This document shows positions 47,702 to 58,740 of a stretch of DNA of 64,000 nucleotides, piece by piece. The notes under the pieces were generated by a model that worked only from the letters and a program-made list of their open reading frames with translations, was not told where the DNA came from and made no database searches. The DNA lies in contig JAQFVV010000183.1 in NCBI GenBank assembly GCA_028023455.1, positions 60,001-124,000 on the forward strand. Direction: 5' to 3'. This DNA comes from Epiperipatus broadwayi. Taxonomy: Eukaryota > Onychophora > Udeonychophora > Euonychophora > Peripatidae. A program made the position numbers and the translations under genes. Position 1 is the stretch's first letter. Each line of letters begins with the position of its first letter.

Positions 47702-47713
<12 letters not shown>

Positions 47714-47748
<35 letters not shown>

Positions 47749-47989
47749 CAATTGAGTAAAAGCTTTTAATTTTGATAATTAATTCAGTTAGATATGTTTA
47801 AACATTTAGTATCCTCTCTAATTATTCTTAGACAACATATTGAATGTGAATAAGATTTTAATGCTAGAAAAATCTAGATTATTTCCAATATCAAAAATGT
47901 GTAAAATAAGTCTCTTTATTTATCATAATATGGATTTCTATAACACTGAATTAATAATAATTATTATTTAATAAGTTTATTCATTCAGT
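47714..47989. other. (TA)n tract and unassigned sequence
   Basis: Long (TA)n to about 47747, then nothing recognised. Confidence 0.6.
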
Positions 47990-48111
47990 CTACTGAATGT
48001 TTCTTATATATGTAACTTGGGGGATTTGAACTTAGGAGTTTTTCATTATTCATCCTCCGTTTCATCTCAAAAAACTGATACACATGATCACATACATGAA
48101 AAAATGTAGAT

Positions 48112-48172
48112 GGTCTCCAATATATCTATTTTAAGCAGAACCAGCACTCATCATTTGGTCTAGATCATAATC
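48112..48172 (-). ncRNA. Decayed hammerhead motif, left arm (family A)
   Basis: Minus strand: GACCAA, ATGATGA (C3 lost), GTGCTGGTTCTGC, TAAAAT (GAAA lost), TATTGG. Confidence 0.4.
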
Positions 48173-48565
48173 TCCCACACATATATACAATCAGTGCTTG
48201 GCCTATATTAAGATAGTAATTCCTTAAATTTTAATGAAAAGGCTTTAATATTCTCACTCTTTCAACTATTTACTCATTCATTTGGTTCAAAAACCAACAA
48301 TGGAACCCTTAAAGCCCTTGTCGGATTTAATATTAATATATATGGATACATAATGGTTTAATAAAATAAGAATCTAGATTAACAATGTCTGCATTGGTAT
48401 GACTACAATATCAAATCTAACAAGGACTTTGACATTTCATTATTAGTTTTTGATGAAATGGATAGTTAAATAGTTGGAAGGGTGAGAAGATTGAAGTCTG
48501 TATATTAAAGTTTAAGGAATTTCTATTTTAATATAGGCCCAAGCACTGTTTGTATATATGTGTGG

Positions 48566-48635
48566 GAGATTATAATCTGATTCAGCTGATAAGTGCTGGT
48601 TCTGCATGAAATATGTATATTGGGCATCATCTATC
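48566..48635 (+). ncRNA. Hammerhead motif, right arm (family A), one core change
   Basis: CTGATAA at 48586-48592 (G8 changed to A), stem II GTGC..GCAT, GAAA at 48608-48611, TATGTATA, TTGGGCATCATCTATC closing stem I. Confidence 0.5.
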
Positions 48636-48728
48636 TTTTTTGCAAGTATGTAGTTATGTGTATCACTTATTTGAGATGGAGTGGAGAATGAATATAAATT
48701 GAAAAAATTCTAATTTCAAATTTCTCTA

Positions 48729-48742
48729 CTTAAATAATAGTA

Positions 48743-48820
<78 letters not shown>

Positions 48821-48862
48821 GTTGTTGTTGTTGTTGTTGTTGTTATTATTATTATTATTATT
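48729..48862. repeat. (ATT)n-(GTT)n-(ATT)n microsatellite
   Basis: About 30 ATT units, then about 7 GTT units, then ATT again, directly abutting the family A terminus. Confidence 0.95.
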
Positions 48863-50052
48863 TATTTAAAGATTAAAATTGATTATTTTCTTTTAAAATT
48901 AGATAAGCTATTATAAAATAAAGATTTGTTGTTGGGAACATGCATAAAGATTCACATGAAGTTTGATTATCAAAGTGACAGACCTAATTTATTGACTTTA
49001 AGCTCTAGAGCAGAGGTAGCCAAACTTTTAGACATTGGGGATGACTTTTTGATGAAAATGTATTTGAAGGCAACTATGTTTTTTTCAGGGCTTCAAACCA
49101 GAAACCAGAAAAAAAACGTTATTTTTGCCAAGGCTTTTTAGAATGTACCTATGAATTGATGTTTTTTTATAAGGGCTTTTTGAGTGCTCACAAATATTAG
49201 TGATGTTTTTAGAAAATACTTACAAAGTGATTTTTTTTTTTTTTTTTAGAAGATACGACCTATCAGAAAACATTTTACAATGACAACTATTAAATTACCT
49301 CAGCTCCATCTAGTAATACAATTTGTCCACGTGTCTTTATAAAATATTTATTAAATTACAATTTTAAATGTCCAATAAATAATTATTTTTTAGAGCTGGT
49401 TCTGAATTTTAAAAAGAAAATCAAGAAAATATAGAAAGAAGAATGGAAAATTATTGTTTTAGAATTGTATTAAATAAATTAGATGCAAGTTTTGCAAAAA
49501 AAAAAAAAGTTGACTTCCAGAGACCTTGCTGTTGGACCTCTTAACCACCCCTGCACTAAAGTCTGCCACTTTACTTCTGCTCACTCTATGCAGGGCGAAA
49601 ACCTATTAAAATCTTTTAAAAAACTGTAATTGCATTAATAAACATGATGAAATAACAAAACTTCTTACATTAATATATTATTAATTGTACCGCGCTTCCA
49701 ACGCTCGTTGATGAATTTAGAAATATCAAAATTCAAATATCAGTCTTAGCGCTTGCTTTCGAGGTCTTTTAACATCATATTCATAGCTGAAGAGTTAGAA
49801 ACGTTATGGTGTTGTTGATGTATTCTAACATATGCAAATTAATCTTCATATATTTTTTTACAAATCCTGGTAATAAAAAATAAAACTTGTCAAATAAATC
49901 ATCAATCATTATCCCATCTTTTAATTCTAAACTCTAGAATTTTATATTGAATTAAATAGTCAACATAGAGTTATGTAATAAATTGTCTACAGACTAAATT
50001 TCAGTATCTGCATCTTTAGCAACAACAGCTAAACTAACAAACCTTATTTGTC
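48863..50052. other. Unassigned AT-rich sequence
   Basis: No gene supported. The words GCTCTAGAGCAGAGGTAGCC near 49001-49020 and GACCTCTTAACCACCCCTGC near 49534-49553 resemble the outer ends of an hAT-type MITE (CAGAGGTGG...CCACC-CTG), so 49009-49557 may be a decayed one. The 71-codon frame at 48926-49141 falls across it. Confidence 0.4.
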
Positions 50053-50230
50053 AAGCTTTATTAGCCGAGAGGTCATCGCAGCCGCCTTGCAAGCATGTAG
50101 TTGGTTGCAGACAGTTGTGGGTTGGCCTCCCGGCCGATGCTATAACATATGGTGGAAAAAAACCTTATAACGCAATCAATGGCTAATGAGATCAAACTGA
50201 AATGTCTGTGCTGTAATCGGAAAAATTAAG
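50053..50230 (+). mobile_element. tRNA-derived SINE
   Basis: Head with an A box-like TTAGCCGAGAGGTCATCGCA, an anticodon-like CCGCCTTGCAAGC, and a B box GTGGGTTGGCCTCCC with CGGCCGATGC, then ATAACATATGGTGG and an A-run. The 3' body contains CAATCAATGGCTAATGAGAT. The head and the GATGCTATAACATATGG part match the 48-bp insert at 25739-25786. Pol III-type internal promoter; no protein. Confidence 0.75.
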
Positions 50231-51149
50231 CAAACACTTTCACATGGACAATTCAATAACTGAACTCGCATTTTTTTATCTATTTAGCATATTTAATTTA
50301 ATATATATATACACATCTTGTTATTATATAAAAAGGGTTATTATTTTTATGATATTTATGTAAACATCAAAACATCTTATTTAAAATTTTTGTATTTTTA
50401 TTAAAAAAAATAGCAGTTTGCTAAAGATGATTTTAATAGCTTGAGTACTAGATTTGTCTCCGACAAAAATATGTATATATTTATGATAATTTTTGATAAT
50501 ATAAATGTGTGTGTGTGTGCGTGTCAGTGGGTTGGGCAAGGGTAGTTCTTCTAAGCATTATATATACACAATATAATGCTTAAAAAATTTTCACGGTTTA
50601 TTTTATGTTACCAGAAGCCATTATATGAAGTATTAAACTTTTTTTAAATTAATTATTGCACACGCACACACTTACATATATCTAATTGACATTTAAATTT
50701 CTAATTATTCTCATAGGTAATATTGAAGTATTAAAATTGCATATTTTTTCTTATTCTTTTATTATTTGACGTTTAAAATTGTTGATTTATAATCATGATT
50801 GGGTTGTTTGCTTTCAAAATAATTAATGAATTAAAAGCCTTTTTAGCTTTTATTTTAACAATAATAAAATCATAAAAGTATTATTTTAGTTTTTAAATAA
50901 AAAATGTACATAATGGATTTTTATATATATATCAATGAGTTGTTTGCTCATAATTTTCTTTTTTTTTTTATTGAAGGGAATTTTTTTTATATACTTTATA
51001 AAATTGGATATATAATACTATCACAAAGAAAGATTATTTTAATGATTATAGATAGTTTATAATCAAGTGTGTATTGGTTTTAAATCCAGGTTGCAGGGAT
51101 GGTTGGGATCAGGATTAAATAACAAACAGTTTTGCATGCAATCTTCAAA
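50231..51149. other. Unassigned AT-rich sequence
   Basis: A small hairpin at 50552-50585 (AAGCATTATATAT / ATATAATGCTT) and (GT)n at 50505-50523. Nothing else. Confidence 0.5.
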
Positions 51150-51810
51150 AAATAATATTTATTAAATAAATAATCACTCAAAATAAAATGGAAATAAACA
51201 ACTATTAATTACTTACTATATTATAATATTTATCGAACCGACTTTCATCTTCATTGAGACCTTCTTAAGGTATTTTACTATACAATTCACATAGCCATCT
51301 ATTATTTACATTAGGTTGCACTTTTTTCAAACATATACTTACATACTATAATCATATAAATAAATAAATTTAACATATTTTACATCTTACATATACATAC
51401 AACTTACAACATTCAATTGAGCTCAGACTTTCACACGACTCTCCACACTATCTCATACTATTGATACACTTGACCACATATATGTCTAAAAGATAAATAA
51501 GCACCAATATACGTATACAGTAAGTGCTCAGATTTATATTAAGATAACCAATCTTCATACTTTAATGGACAGGCTTCAATCCATTCGACCCTCCAACTCT
51601 TCACCGTCCATCCTATTGAAAATTTGATGATGGAACGCTCAAAGCCCACACTGTTTCTGACATTCTTGCCACACCCAGGTTGACCATAAGTCACTCTGAC
51701 CTCTCACGTGCAGGACATAATCCATTTAAGTACATATATGAGGGCTGGGCCGACCTTCAAACTACTATTTAATATCTAACATACAGGCTATATATATATA
51801 ATTGTACAAA

Positions 51811-51860
51811 CATGAGTGCTGGTTTAGCACAAAATATGTATATTGGTGATTATTTATCTT
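51811..51860 (+). ncRNA. Partial hammerhead segment (family A)
   Basis: Only ATGA of the first box remains, followed by GTGCT..AGCAC (a perfect stem II), AAAAT and TATTGGTGATTATTTATC. Truncated. Confidence 0.35.
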
Positions 51861-52269
51861 TTAGACATATATGTGGTCAAGTGTATCAGTGTATAAGATA
51901 GTGTGGAGAATTGACGGTCATGTGAAAGTCCGAGTTCCAAATACCCTATATATTACATTGTTTGTACAGGGATATATATAGCCTGTATATTAGATATTAA
52001 ATAGTAGCTTGAAGTTCTGCCCAGCACTCATATATGTACTTAAATAGATTATGTCCTGTACATGAAGGGTCAGAATGACTTATGGTAAACCTGGGTGGGA
52101 TAAGAATGTTGGCATCAGTGTGGACGTTGAGCATTCCATCATCAGATTTTCAATAGGATGGACATCTGAAGAGTTGGACGGTGGAGTGGATTGAAGCCTG
52201 ACCATTAAAGTATGAAGATTGTTTATCTTAATAAAAATCTCAGCACTTACTGTATATATATGTGTAGAG

Positions 52270-52337
52270 ATGATAATCTGGACCAAGTGATGAGTGCTGG
52301 TTTAGCATAAAATACATATATTGGTGATTCTTTAACT
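52270..52337 (+). ncRNA. Decayed hammerhead motif (family A)
   Basis: GATAATCTGGACCAA, GTGATGA (52287-52293; C3 changed to G), GTGCT..AGCAT, TAAA in place of GAAA, TATTGGTGATT. Fold kept, core damaged. Confidence 0.45.
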
Positions 52338-54879
52338 TTTAGACTTATATGTGATCAAGTGTATCAGTGATACAAGATAGTGTGGAGAGTTGAGGATCGT
52401 GTGAAAATCTGAGCTCAAAAACTCTATATATTACATTGTTTGTACAGGTATATATATATATAGCCTGTATGTTAGATATTCAATTAAAATAAATTAAATT
52501 TTAAAAATCCTATATCTATTATTTAAAAAAAATACATTTCTTTTTCTAAAATAATAATAATTAAATATTATTTGTTTTAAATCGCATGTTGTTATTAAAT
52601 TAGTAATGACTTGAAAGGTTGCTATTCTTCCACATGCGCCTTACTATTGTTTTCAGACAGCCAATAGCTGTTAAACAGCGGTCTGAGGAGTGATCAGGCC
52701 TAGACACATGACAGAGTTTTTTTGATAAGAAAAGAATGATACCTCTTTTCTTTAACTTAACTTATATATTGTAAAAGATCGATAAATCTACCTATAGTTT
52801 AAAAAAATCATTTGTTGTTATTAAAAAAAAAATCTCTTTGATTTGATGTTTATATATAGAATATTATTATTGTTTATGGTTATTACTTATAGTTGTTTGG
52901 ATTTATTATTTTATTTATTTAATGAGGTACATCACTGTGAATATTTAATTGTTATTATTCTTAATGGTGAGATTTTTAATGATAATAGTGACATGTTTTA
53001 ATTATCATAAATAAATAGAGACATATAAATTGTTGATTATAAAAAAGATTATTTTATTTGTAGTGATTATCAAAAAAATACAATGTTATTATTTATGTAT
53101 ATATATATATTTTTAAAGCTGTCAAATAAATTTTCGATTTAATATTTTTTATATGATTGGTATTTTTTTTTTTGAATGTTATTTGTTTAAAAGAAAACAT
53201 ATGTAACAATGGTTTTCAATAACTGTGTGTTCTGTGGCATGTGGAAAACAACAACAGCAGCAACAAAAGAAGCCATTATTATTGAGATAGTTATTAAAAA
53301 AATGAAGGATAAAATTAGTTGTACTTTGTTTCTTTGAAAATTGCCATTCTTCAGAATAATTAAATAAGATAAATTACTATAGTAAACACATAATACCATG
53401 ACCGGCTAATATATATATATATATCGCAGCCATGGAGCTGTGCCATTTCTTTTCTTTTATCCCAAGGTAATTTAAAAAGAAAAACTAGGCAAATTTCAAT
53501 ACATGAATTTCATTGCATCTGAAGCCGAAATTTTATATAGCTATCTGGAATTTATCATGGTAAATCTAATAACAATCTGGAAGTAACTAAAATTAGTTAA
53601 TATATTGGATTCAACATGTCAGTTATTATTTGTTTTTCAAGGAGAGAAATCTTTAAAAAAAAAAGAAATATATATATATGTGCTTGGAAACCGATAATTT
53701 TCTCTAACATTCTATTTCTTCAATTTAACTTTGGCTAGAATGCATTCTAATATTAAAAAAATATAAGAGAATAAAACAACGGAACAAGTTGACTTTTGAA
53801 AAGAAAAATGAACAAGTTTAACTTTGAAAAAGAAGATAGTAAATAACTTTATTAATATAAATGATATATATATTTTTGAGATCGATATTCTTTTTTTTTT
53901 ACTTTTATTTTTAATTAGAAAGCGTCTTGTTTTCTAAAAAAAAAAAAAAAAACAAACGTTTAACAAGTGTCAAAATTAACATTTAAGTAATTTAAAATTT
54001 TAAAGTATGTCGTATAAGTTTGGGTTACATATGAGTTGTTATATATATATATATATTAATAAGTGAAAGTTATATTCGCAAATTTTTTATTCTAAAAAAA
54101 TTGTATTATTTATATAACTTAATTTTTTTTATTATCTATTCTATTAATTTACAATATTTTACCATTTAATTATTCACTTATCTATTTATCTATTTTTATT
54201 TTAACTTCATATGATAACTCTTATGTAGATCTAAACAACAATTCACATATTTGATGTATATAATATGCTTTTATTTACTTTTTTTTTTTTAATTTTAAAT
54301 ATTTGGAAAATATAAATATGGATTTGTGTTCATATTAATACATACTTGTTGAGCACAAATATGTTTTTATCTATTTCATATATATATACTTATTGCAAGT
54401 ATATATGTATATATTTTTTTGTATTTGGGTTTGTATTTATTTAAAACACTGCTACTACCTAAAATCAAATCATAATATAGAAATAAAGGATGTACTATTT
54501 GTTTTATAAGTAATGCCTTTGTAATTTATTTGGAAGAGTATTTAGTATTTTATTTTTATTTTTCTTTTAGTGCTAGAGTCATTATGAAATTAATTGAATT
54601 CACAACTTAATGAAGAATAACTTCGTATTTCACTTGTTATTTAGTTTTTGGGTCACTTATCAAGCCAATGTTCATTGATATGTTTAGATATATATAATTC
54701 TATTTATTGGATGTGTATATTAGTTTCAATAGACTTCCCTTTGTTTCTGATATTTATTTTGTTAGTTAGTCATATCAGTCCTAAGAATAAATTATTGCTC
54801 TGTATGATTTTGGATTTATTTCACGTATAGCTAGCTGGAAGGGCATATAAGCAATTTATTTAAATATAATTGGGATAAT

Positions 54880-55450
54880 TTTATCTTTCTTCATTTAAAT
54901 TAGACAATTTATTATATTTGGCTTTCTCAACAATTGGATTCATTTAAATTGTTAAGGTCTTTCTTTATGTGTATGATGTGCTATGTTTATATTATTTAAA
55001 TTGGATGATAAATACATTCTATTACATTTGGATCCATCAACATGCAGACATGATTAATTAAGGACTGTTGGTAGTCGTTTCATTATATTTGATGCCTAAA
55101 ATGTGAGGTTTGATCCATTATGATTTGTTTATGAGGATATAGCATTCATGATTCCACTACATTTGGCTTTCCCAATGATTGGGCCATTTCAATTGTGCAT
55201 TGTTATTCTAATACATTGTGGAACCAATGTTTGAAGCCTTCTTTCTTCCTATGTGTATTTTTGTTTGAGATCATGTAGATTACATATATTCCATTACATT
55301 TGTCATCCAATGTTTGGAGCATTATTTTTTTTCTCATATATTGATGTTCCATTACATTTGGTGTATAATATGTTTATATATATGTTCCATTACATTTAAT
55401 GCCACAACGTGGTCAGCATAATATGTTTATATATATACACTCCATTACAA
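54880..55450. repeat. Diverged array around the word CCATTACATTTGG
   Basis: Variants of TTCCATTACATTTGG occur near 54909, 55018, 55079, 55156, 55289, 55350, 55389 and 55440, often followed by words like CAACAATTGG or CCAATGATTGG. Spacing is irregular (about 39 to 133 bp), so it is either an old, eroded tandem array or a clustered binding-site-like motif. Confidence 0.55.
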
Positions 55451-55458
55451 TATATATA

Positions 55459-55796
55459 TAAAAGCCAGTGTTAAGCATCTTGGCCTGAAAGCATGAATAT
55501 ATAAACATATGCATTTATTACTCACTGAGTTATTAATTTACGATATTACAACGCGAAATCTTAGATTTACTATACCGCAATTTTCTAGATGTTAATATAA
55601 GTTATCAGCATTATATGCAAATAATATTATTTACATATGTTGCTGATAACTTATATTAACATCTAGAAACTTGTGGTATAGTAAATCTAAGATTTTGGGC
55701 TGTAATATCGCAAATTAATAACTCAGTGAGTAATAAATGTATATGTTTATATATTCATGCTTTCAGCCAAGATGCTTAAGACTGGCTTATATATAT
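55459..55796. repeat. Near-perfect palindromic foldback, 338 bp
   Basis: Outer AAGCCAGTGTTAAGCATCTT and AAGATGCTTAAGACTGGCTT; inner GCATGAATATATAAACATAT, ACTCACTGAGTTATTAATTT and AAATCTTAGATTTACTATAC return inverted. It meets at GTTATCAGCATTATATGC / ACATATGTTGCTGATAAC. Arms are about 160 bp and flanked by ATATATATAAAA / TATATATATAAAA. Too short for protein; MITE-like. Confidence 0.9.
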
Positions 55797-56007
55797 AAAA
55801 TTTAATTTAAAGAAAAGAGGTATCATTCTTTTCTTATCAAAAAATCTCTGTCATGTGTCTAGGCCTGATCGCTCCTCAGACTGCTGTTTAACAGCTATTG
55901 GCTGTCTGAAAACAATAGTAAGGTGCGTGTGAAGGAATAGCAACCTTTCAAGTCATTAATAATTAAATATATATTTTATATCTTTTAAAAAAATTTATTT
56001 GTATATT

Positions 56008-56368
56008 TACAATTATTTCCTATATTTTCCAACTATTTAATAAGGTTCATTTTCCTGCTAGTTTTGCTGGACCTACTTTATAACATTTATATTTTCTTCA
56101 CATTTCATTGTATGCCCTGCGTCCAAATAATGCAAATAATAGGACCCTGACCATATTATTTGGATGCAGGGCATAAAATGAAATGTGAAAAAAATATAAA
56201 TGTTATAAAGTATGTGAAGGATTACTGTAAGAAAATATATTATGAAACATTGTATATTCAACAAAATTTGGCCAAATGTGTAAATGTAGTAAAAGGTCCA
56301 GCAAAATTAGGAGAAAACTGAGCTTTATTAAATAGTTGGAAAATGTAGGAAATGGTTGTAAATAGGTG
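56008..56368. repeat. Foldback element in the right arm of the composite
   Basis: TATTTTCCAACTATTTAATAAG and GGTCCAGCAAAATTAGGAG / TTTAATAGTTGGAAAATG show inverted ends. The inner GCCCTGCGTCCAAATAATGC and ATTATTTGGATGCAGGGC pair around AAATAATAGGACC. Its absence from the left arm shows it inserted after the composite formed. Confidence 0.85.
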
Positions 56369-56460
56369 AATAACATTTTTTAAAAGATAAAATGTAATTT
56401 TTTTAAAAATTATAGATATAACAAATTTTAAATTTTAATTTATTTAATTAAATATTAATA

Positions 56461-56676
56461 GTAGATTACTCCACTCACGTGCGCTTTACACATCGAACAT
56501 TTTTTAATGAATACTCTCCTTTCCAAACACAAGATGAAGTCTTTTTAAAAGATAGAATGAATCACTCTATCTTTTTCACCCAAACTATATGTATAGGTAA
56601 ATCTGAAGCATTTGGAACTGAGAGTATGAAGATGGTCAATATGTAAAGTGCATGCGCAATGGAGTAATCTACTATT
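56461..56676. repeat. MITE-like element with 14-bp terminal inverted repeats
   Basis: Ends AGTAGATTACTCCA and TGGAGTAATCTACT, extended imperfectly through GTGCGCTTTACACAT / ATATGTAAAGTGCATGCGC. Flanked by TTAATA / TATTATT. About 216 bp and non-coding. Confidence 0.85.
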
Positions 56677-56992
56677 ATTATTACAACTTATAACATCACG
56701 CTATATAAATAAAATATTTGTTAATTGAATATTGTAAATTGTATGTATACATAAGATGTAAAATATGAAAAAAATTATTTATTTATTTATAGTATGTAAG
56801 TATATATTTAAAAAAGTTTAATTTAATGTAAATAATATCCAATAGATAGCTATGTGAATTGTATAAAATAATATCTTGAGAAGGTCTCAATGGAGATGAA
56901 AGCCCATTTGATAAATATTATAATATAGTTATTAATAGTTGTTTATTTCAATTTTATTTTGATTGATTATTTATTTATGTATTTGTAATAAC

Positions 56993-57805
56993 ATTATCCA
57001 CAAGATATTTCACCATTATAGTAAAATATTTGACTATATTGCTTTATGCCTATATGGTATTATAATTGGAATAATTAATCCGTTTTTTATAAAAATCTTT
57101 ATTCTTTGTACAATTAATTAATTAATTAAGGCAATGCATAAAGGAACAAATTAAGATTAAATAATTGGAATAAAATATATCAATAACTTAGAGAATTCTA
57201 AAGTTACTTTGATCTGAAAATTTGTATAAACTGAAGTGCTGAATTATCAAAGGAATGATTCTTAATAAACAACAAGAGCCATTTTCAGAAGGAATAGAAA
57301 ACCAGTGGCAGAAATGATTTAGATGTCATTCTTCTTTGAAGAAAATAAAGATCATTTATTGAAAAAAATGTTTCAAGCAAATATTAAAATAGGAATAAAT
57401 ATGATTTCTGAAAGAAATACTTGGAAGAGAAAATCTAAAAATTGGTTGAAAGAATATAATATGTATCATTATTTTTTCTTCTTTCCCTTCACCCTATTTT
57501 TGGCCCAAAACTGCTAGTGACATAGTTTAATTCAAAGTTCAGGAATCTTGATCATATGTTTTAATGCATTAATTGTAACAATGTTTCTGCAACAACATTT
57601 TTATTTTTTTATTATCTAACCAAGAATTATCATTTGAATTTTTCCTTTTATTCTTTTTTTTTATCATTCATCTTATTTAAGTATTTTAATGGTAACCAAT
57701 ATTTTGTTAAAGCATGAATGCTTCCTACCATAATCATTTTTATCAATTAATCTGTTCCAATTTTATTATCAAACCAGACTCAAAGACTTATTATAATAAG
57801 AAAAC
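56993..57805. other. Unassigned AT-rich sequence
   Basis: TTAATTAATTAATTAAGG at 57113-57130. The 64-codon frame at 57323-57517 is Lys/Asn-rich without a motif; not supported as a gene. Confidence 0.5.
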
Positions 57806-58050
57806 TTAAAACAGGCAAAACTTTCTATACGTATTGCCACTCAGTGCAAGCCAGAGTAATCAATGGATGGCAGAAGGCTTATGCACAAAATCCCCATCTA
57901 ATTGCTTCTCATCCAATATCCCCAGATTAGTTTCTGGCTTGTGGCCTTTGTCAGTGAGGAACCTTGTATTTAAGTAGCAATATGTATAGAAAGTTTTGCC
58001 TGTTTTAATAACAGTTAAGAGCAAGCATAAGAAATGGTGATCATGTGATC
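57806..58050 (-). mobile_element. Family B element, truncated
   Basis: Begins ACAGGCAAAACTTTCTATAC, CACTCAGTGCAAGCCAGAG and ATCAATGGATGGCAGAAGG, then the ribozyme segment, then jumps to AGTAGCAATATGTATAGAAAG and TTTTGCCTGTTTTAATAAC. It ends with GGTGATCATGTGATC near 58034-58050. Confidence 0.8.
57912..57966 (-). ncRNA. Hammerhead-like motif (family B), one or two core changes
   Basis: Minus strand: CAAGGTTCCTCA, CTGACAA (57954-57948; G8 changed to A), AGGC..GCCA (GGC/GCC pairs), GAAAC (57934-57930), TAATC, then TGGGGATATTGG. Stem I is TCCTCA/TGGGGA plus CAA/TTG. The G-C to A-T change relative to other B copies keeps stem II paired. Confidence 0.55.
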
Positions 58051-58059
58051 TTTATTGAT

Positions 58060-58740
58060 TAACCCTTTAACTGTCCAATTGTTCATTCGCTGCAGGTGGT
58101 ATCACTCAAAGCTTTTAATTAGCCGATGCACAAAATAATGTATCAATTTTTCAAAAGTTATTGACCGTTTTTTTAAATATATTCACTTTAGTTTCGTTTT
58201 TAAAAAGTATATTAGTAATTTCTCACATTATAAAAATAAACGAAAGTTTGTTCAAAAATAAATTTTGATTTTTAATTTTAAAAATATTTGTTACGGTTGA
58301 CATGAAAAGAAACGGCAATCATAATTTCACGTTATGATTTTTTTTTCCCGACTTTGCAATAAATAAATAATTCTTGCTAAAATCGTAACTATTTTTGTAA
58401 AATAATATTTATTTTTGACATATTATATGAAAATAATTTGTATTTTATTTGTATTTCATCAAAAAATATTTTTAAAATGCTCTAAAACATTCGTTTATCA
58501 TTTTCAAAATAAAACAAAAGCGTTCGTAAATTTTTAATTTTTGGCAGCCATATAAAAATTTTAACAGCCAATAAGATTCAAGAAAAGATGATGAGAAGGC
58601 GGAGCTTGTCCATTTTCTTTTGTTTACAAAATTTCAACAGCCAATAAGATTCAAGAAAAGATGTGAAAAGGCAGTGCTTAGTTTTTGTTTGACATAAATC
58701 ATCAATTAATTGATTTTTTACTTGTAAAATAATTCAATAG
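58060..58740 (+). promoter_or_regulatory. CpG-containing stretch with duplicated CCAAT-box block
   Basis: CpG dinucleotides are much denser here than in neighbouring kilobases. A block of about 50 bp, AACAGCCAATAAGATTCAAG then AAAAGATG and AGGCGGAGCTT / AGGCAGTGCTT, occurs twice (58558-58608 and 58631-58680), 73 bp apart, each with a CCAAT box. The downstream one is about 100 bp before the ATG at 58741. This looks like a promoter, either of a host gene or of a transposable element. Confidence 0.45.

Larger units (their letters stand above)
46204..47713. mobile_element. Head-to-head inverted duplication of a Penelope-like element tail
   Basis: Two arms of about 745 bp (about 46204-46950 and 46962-47713) are reverse complements with only a handful of differences visible (for example GTATTG/ATATTG near 46360 and 47560, and the Tyr/Ser codon in the reading frame). 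Each arm carries the carboxy-terminal GIY-YIG domain of a Penelope-like retroelement plus its 3' tail, with the truncated 5' ends meeting at a roughly 12-bp centre. Both outer edges run into (TA)n tracts, which suggests insertion in a TA microsatellite. The reverse-transcriptase domain is absent. Confidence 0.9.
47990..48740. mobile_element. Large family A foldback element, about 750 bp
   Basis: Left: GGGGGATTTGAACTTAGGAG, CCGTTTCATCTCAAAAAACTG, hammerhead segment, AGTGCTTGGCCTATATTAAG, TCAAAAACCAACAATGGAAC. The right half returns these inverted (AGTTTTTGATGAAATGG, AAGTTTAAGGAATTTC, TAATATAGGCCCAAGCACTG, hammerhead segment, TTGAGATGGAGTGGAG). The spacer around 48320-48430 is AT-rich. Ribozymes face outward, as at 29.6-30.6 kb. 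Confidence 0.85.
51415..52490. mobile_element. Family A foldback element nested in the composite
   Basis: Left: TTGAGCTCAGACTTTCACAC, CCACACTATCTCATACTATTG, ATTAAGATAACCAATCTTCA, GACATAATCCATTTAAGTAC, AACATACAGGCTATATATA. The right half repeats these inverted and twice. The left ribozyme has been deleted between CACCAATATACGTATACAG and TAAGTGC; two right-hand copies remain. The minus-strand frame at 52080-52286 is repeat translation. Confidence 0.8.
51150..56992. mobile_element. 5.8-kb composite foldback with nested insertions in both arms
   Basis: Three segments in the left half recur inverted and in reverse order in the right half: (1) 51150-51415 with 56690-56992 (AATGGAAATAAACAACTATTAAT against ATTAATAGTTGTTTATTTCAA; CATAGCCATCTATT against AATAGATAGCTATG); (2) 52490-52560 with 56385-56455; (3) 52600-52760 with 55806-55975 (GACTTGAAAGGTTGCTATTC; CAGCCAATAGCTGTTAAACAGC). 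Gaps in the arms are filled by other elements: family A at 51415-52490, and foldbacks at 56008-56368 and 56461-56676. The interior (52761-55458) is AT-rich without a recognisable gene. Confidence 0.75.

Noticed and set aside
52600-52760. CTGAGGA box in the arm of the large foldback, as a hammerhead
   Set aside because: No GAAA with a pairing stem II follows (only AGACAC), so the rest of the ribozyme is absent.
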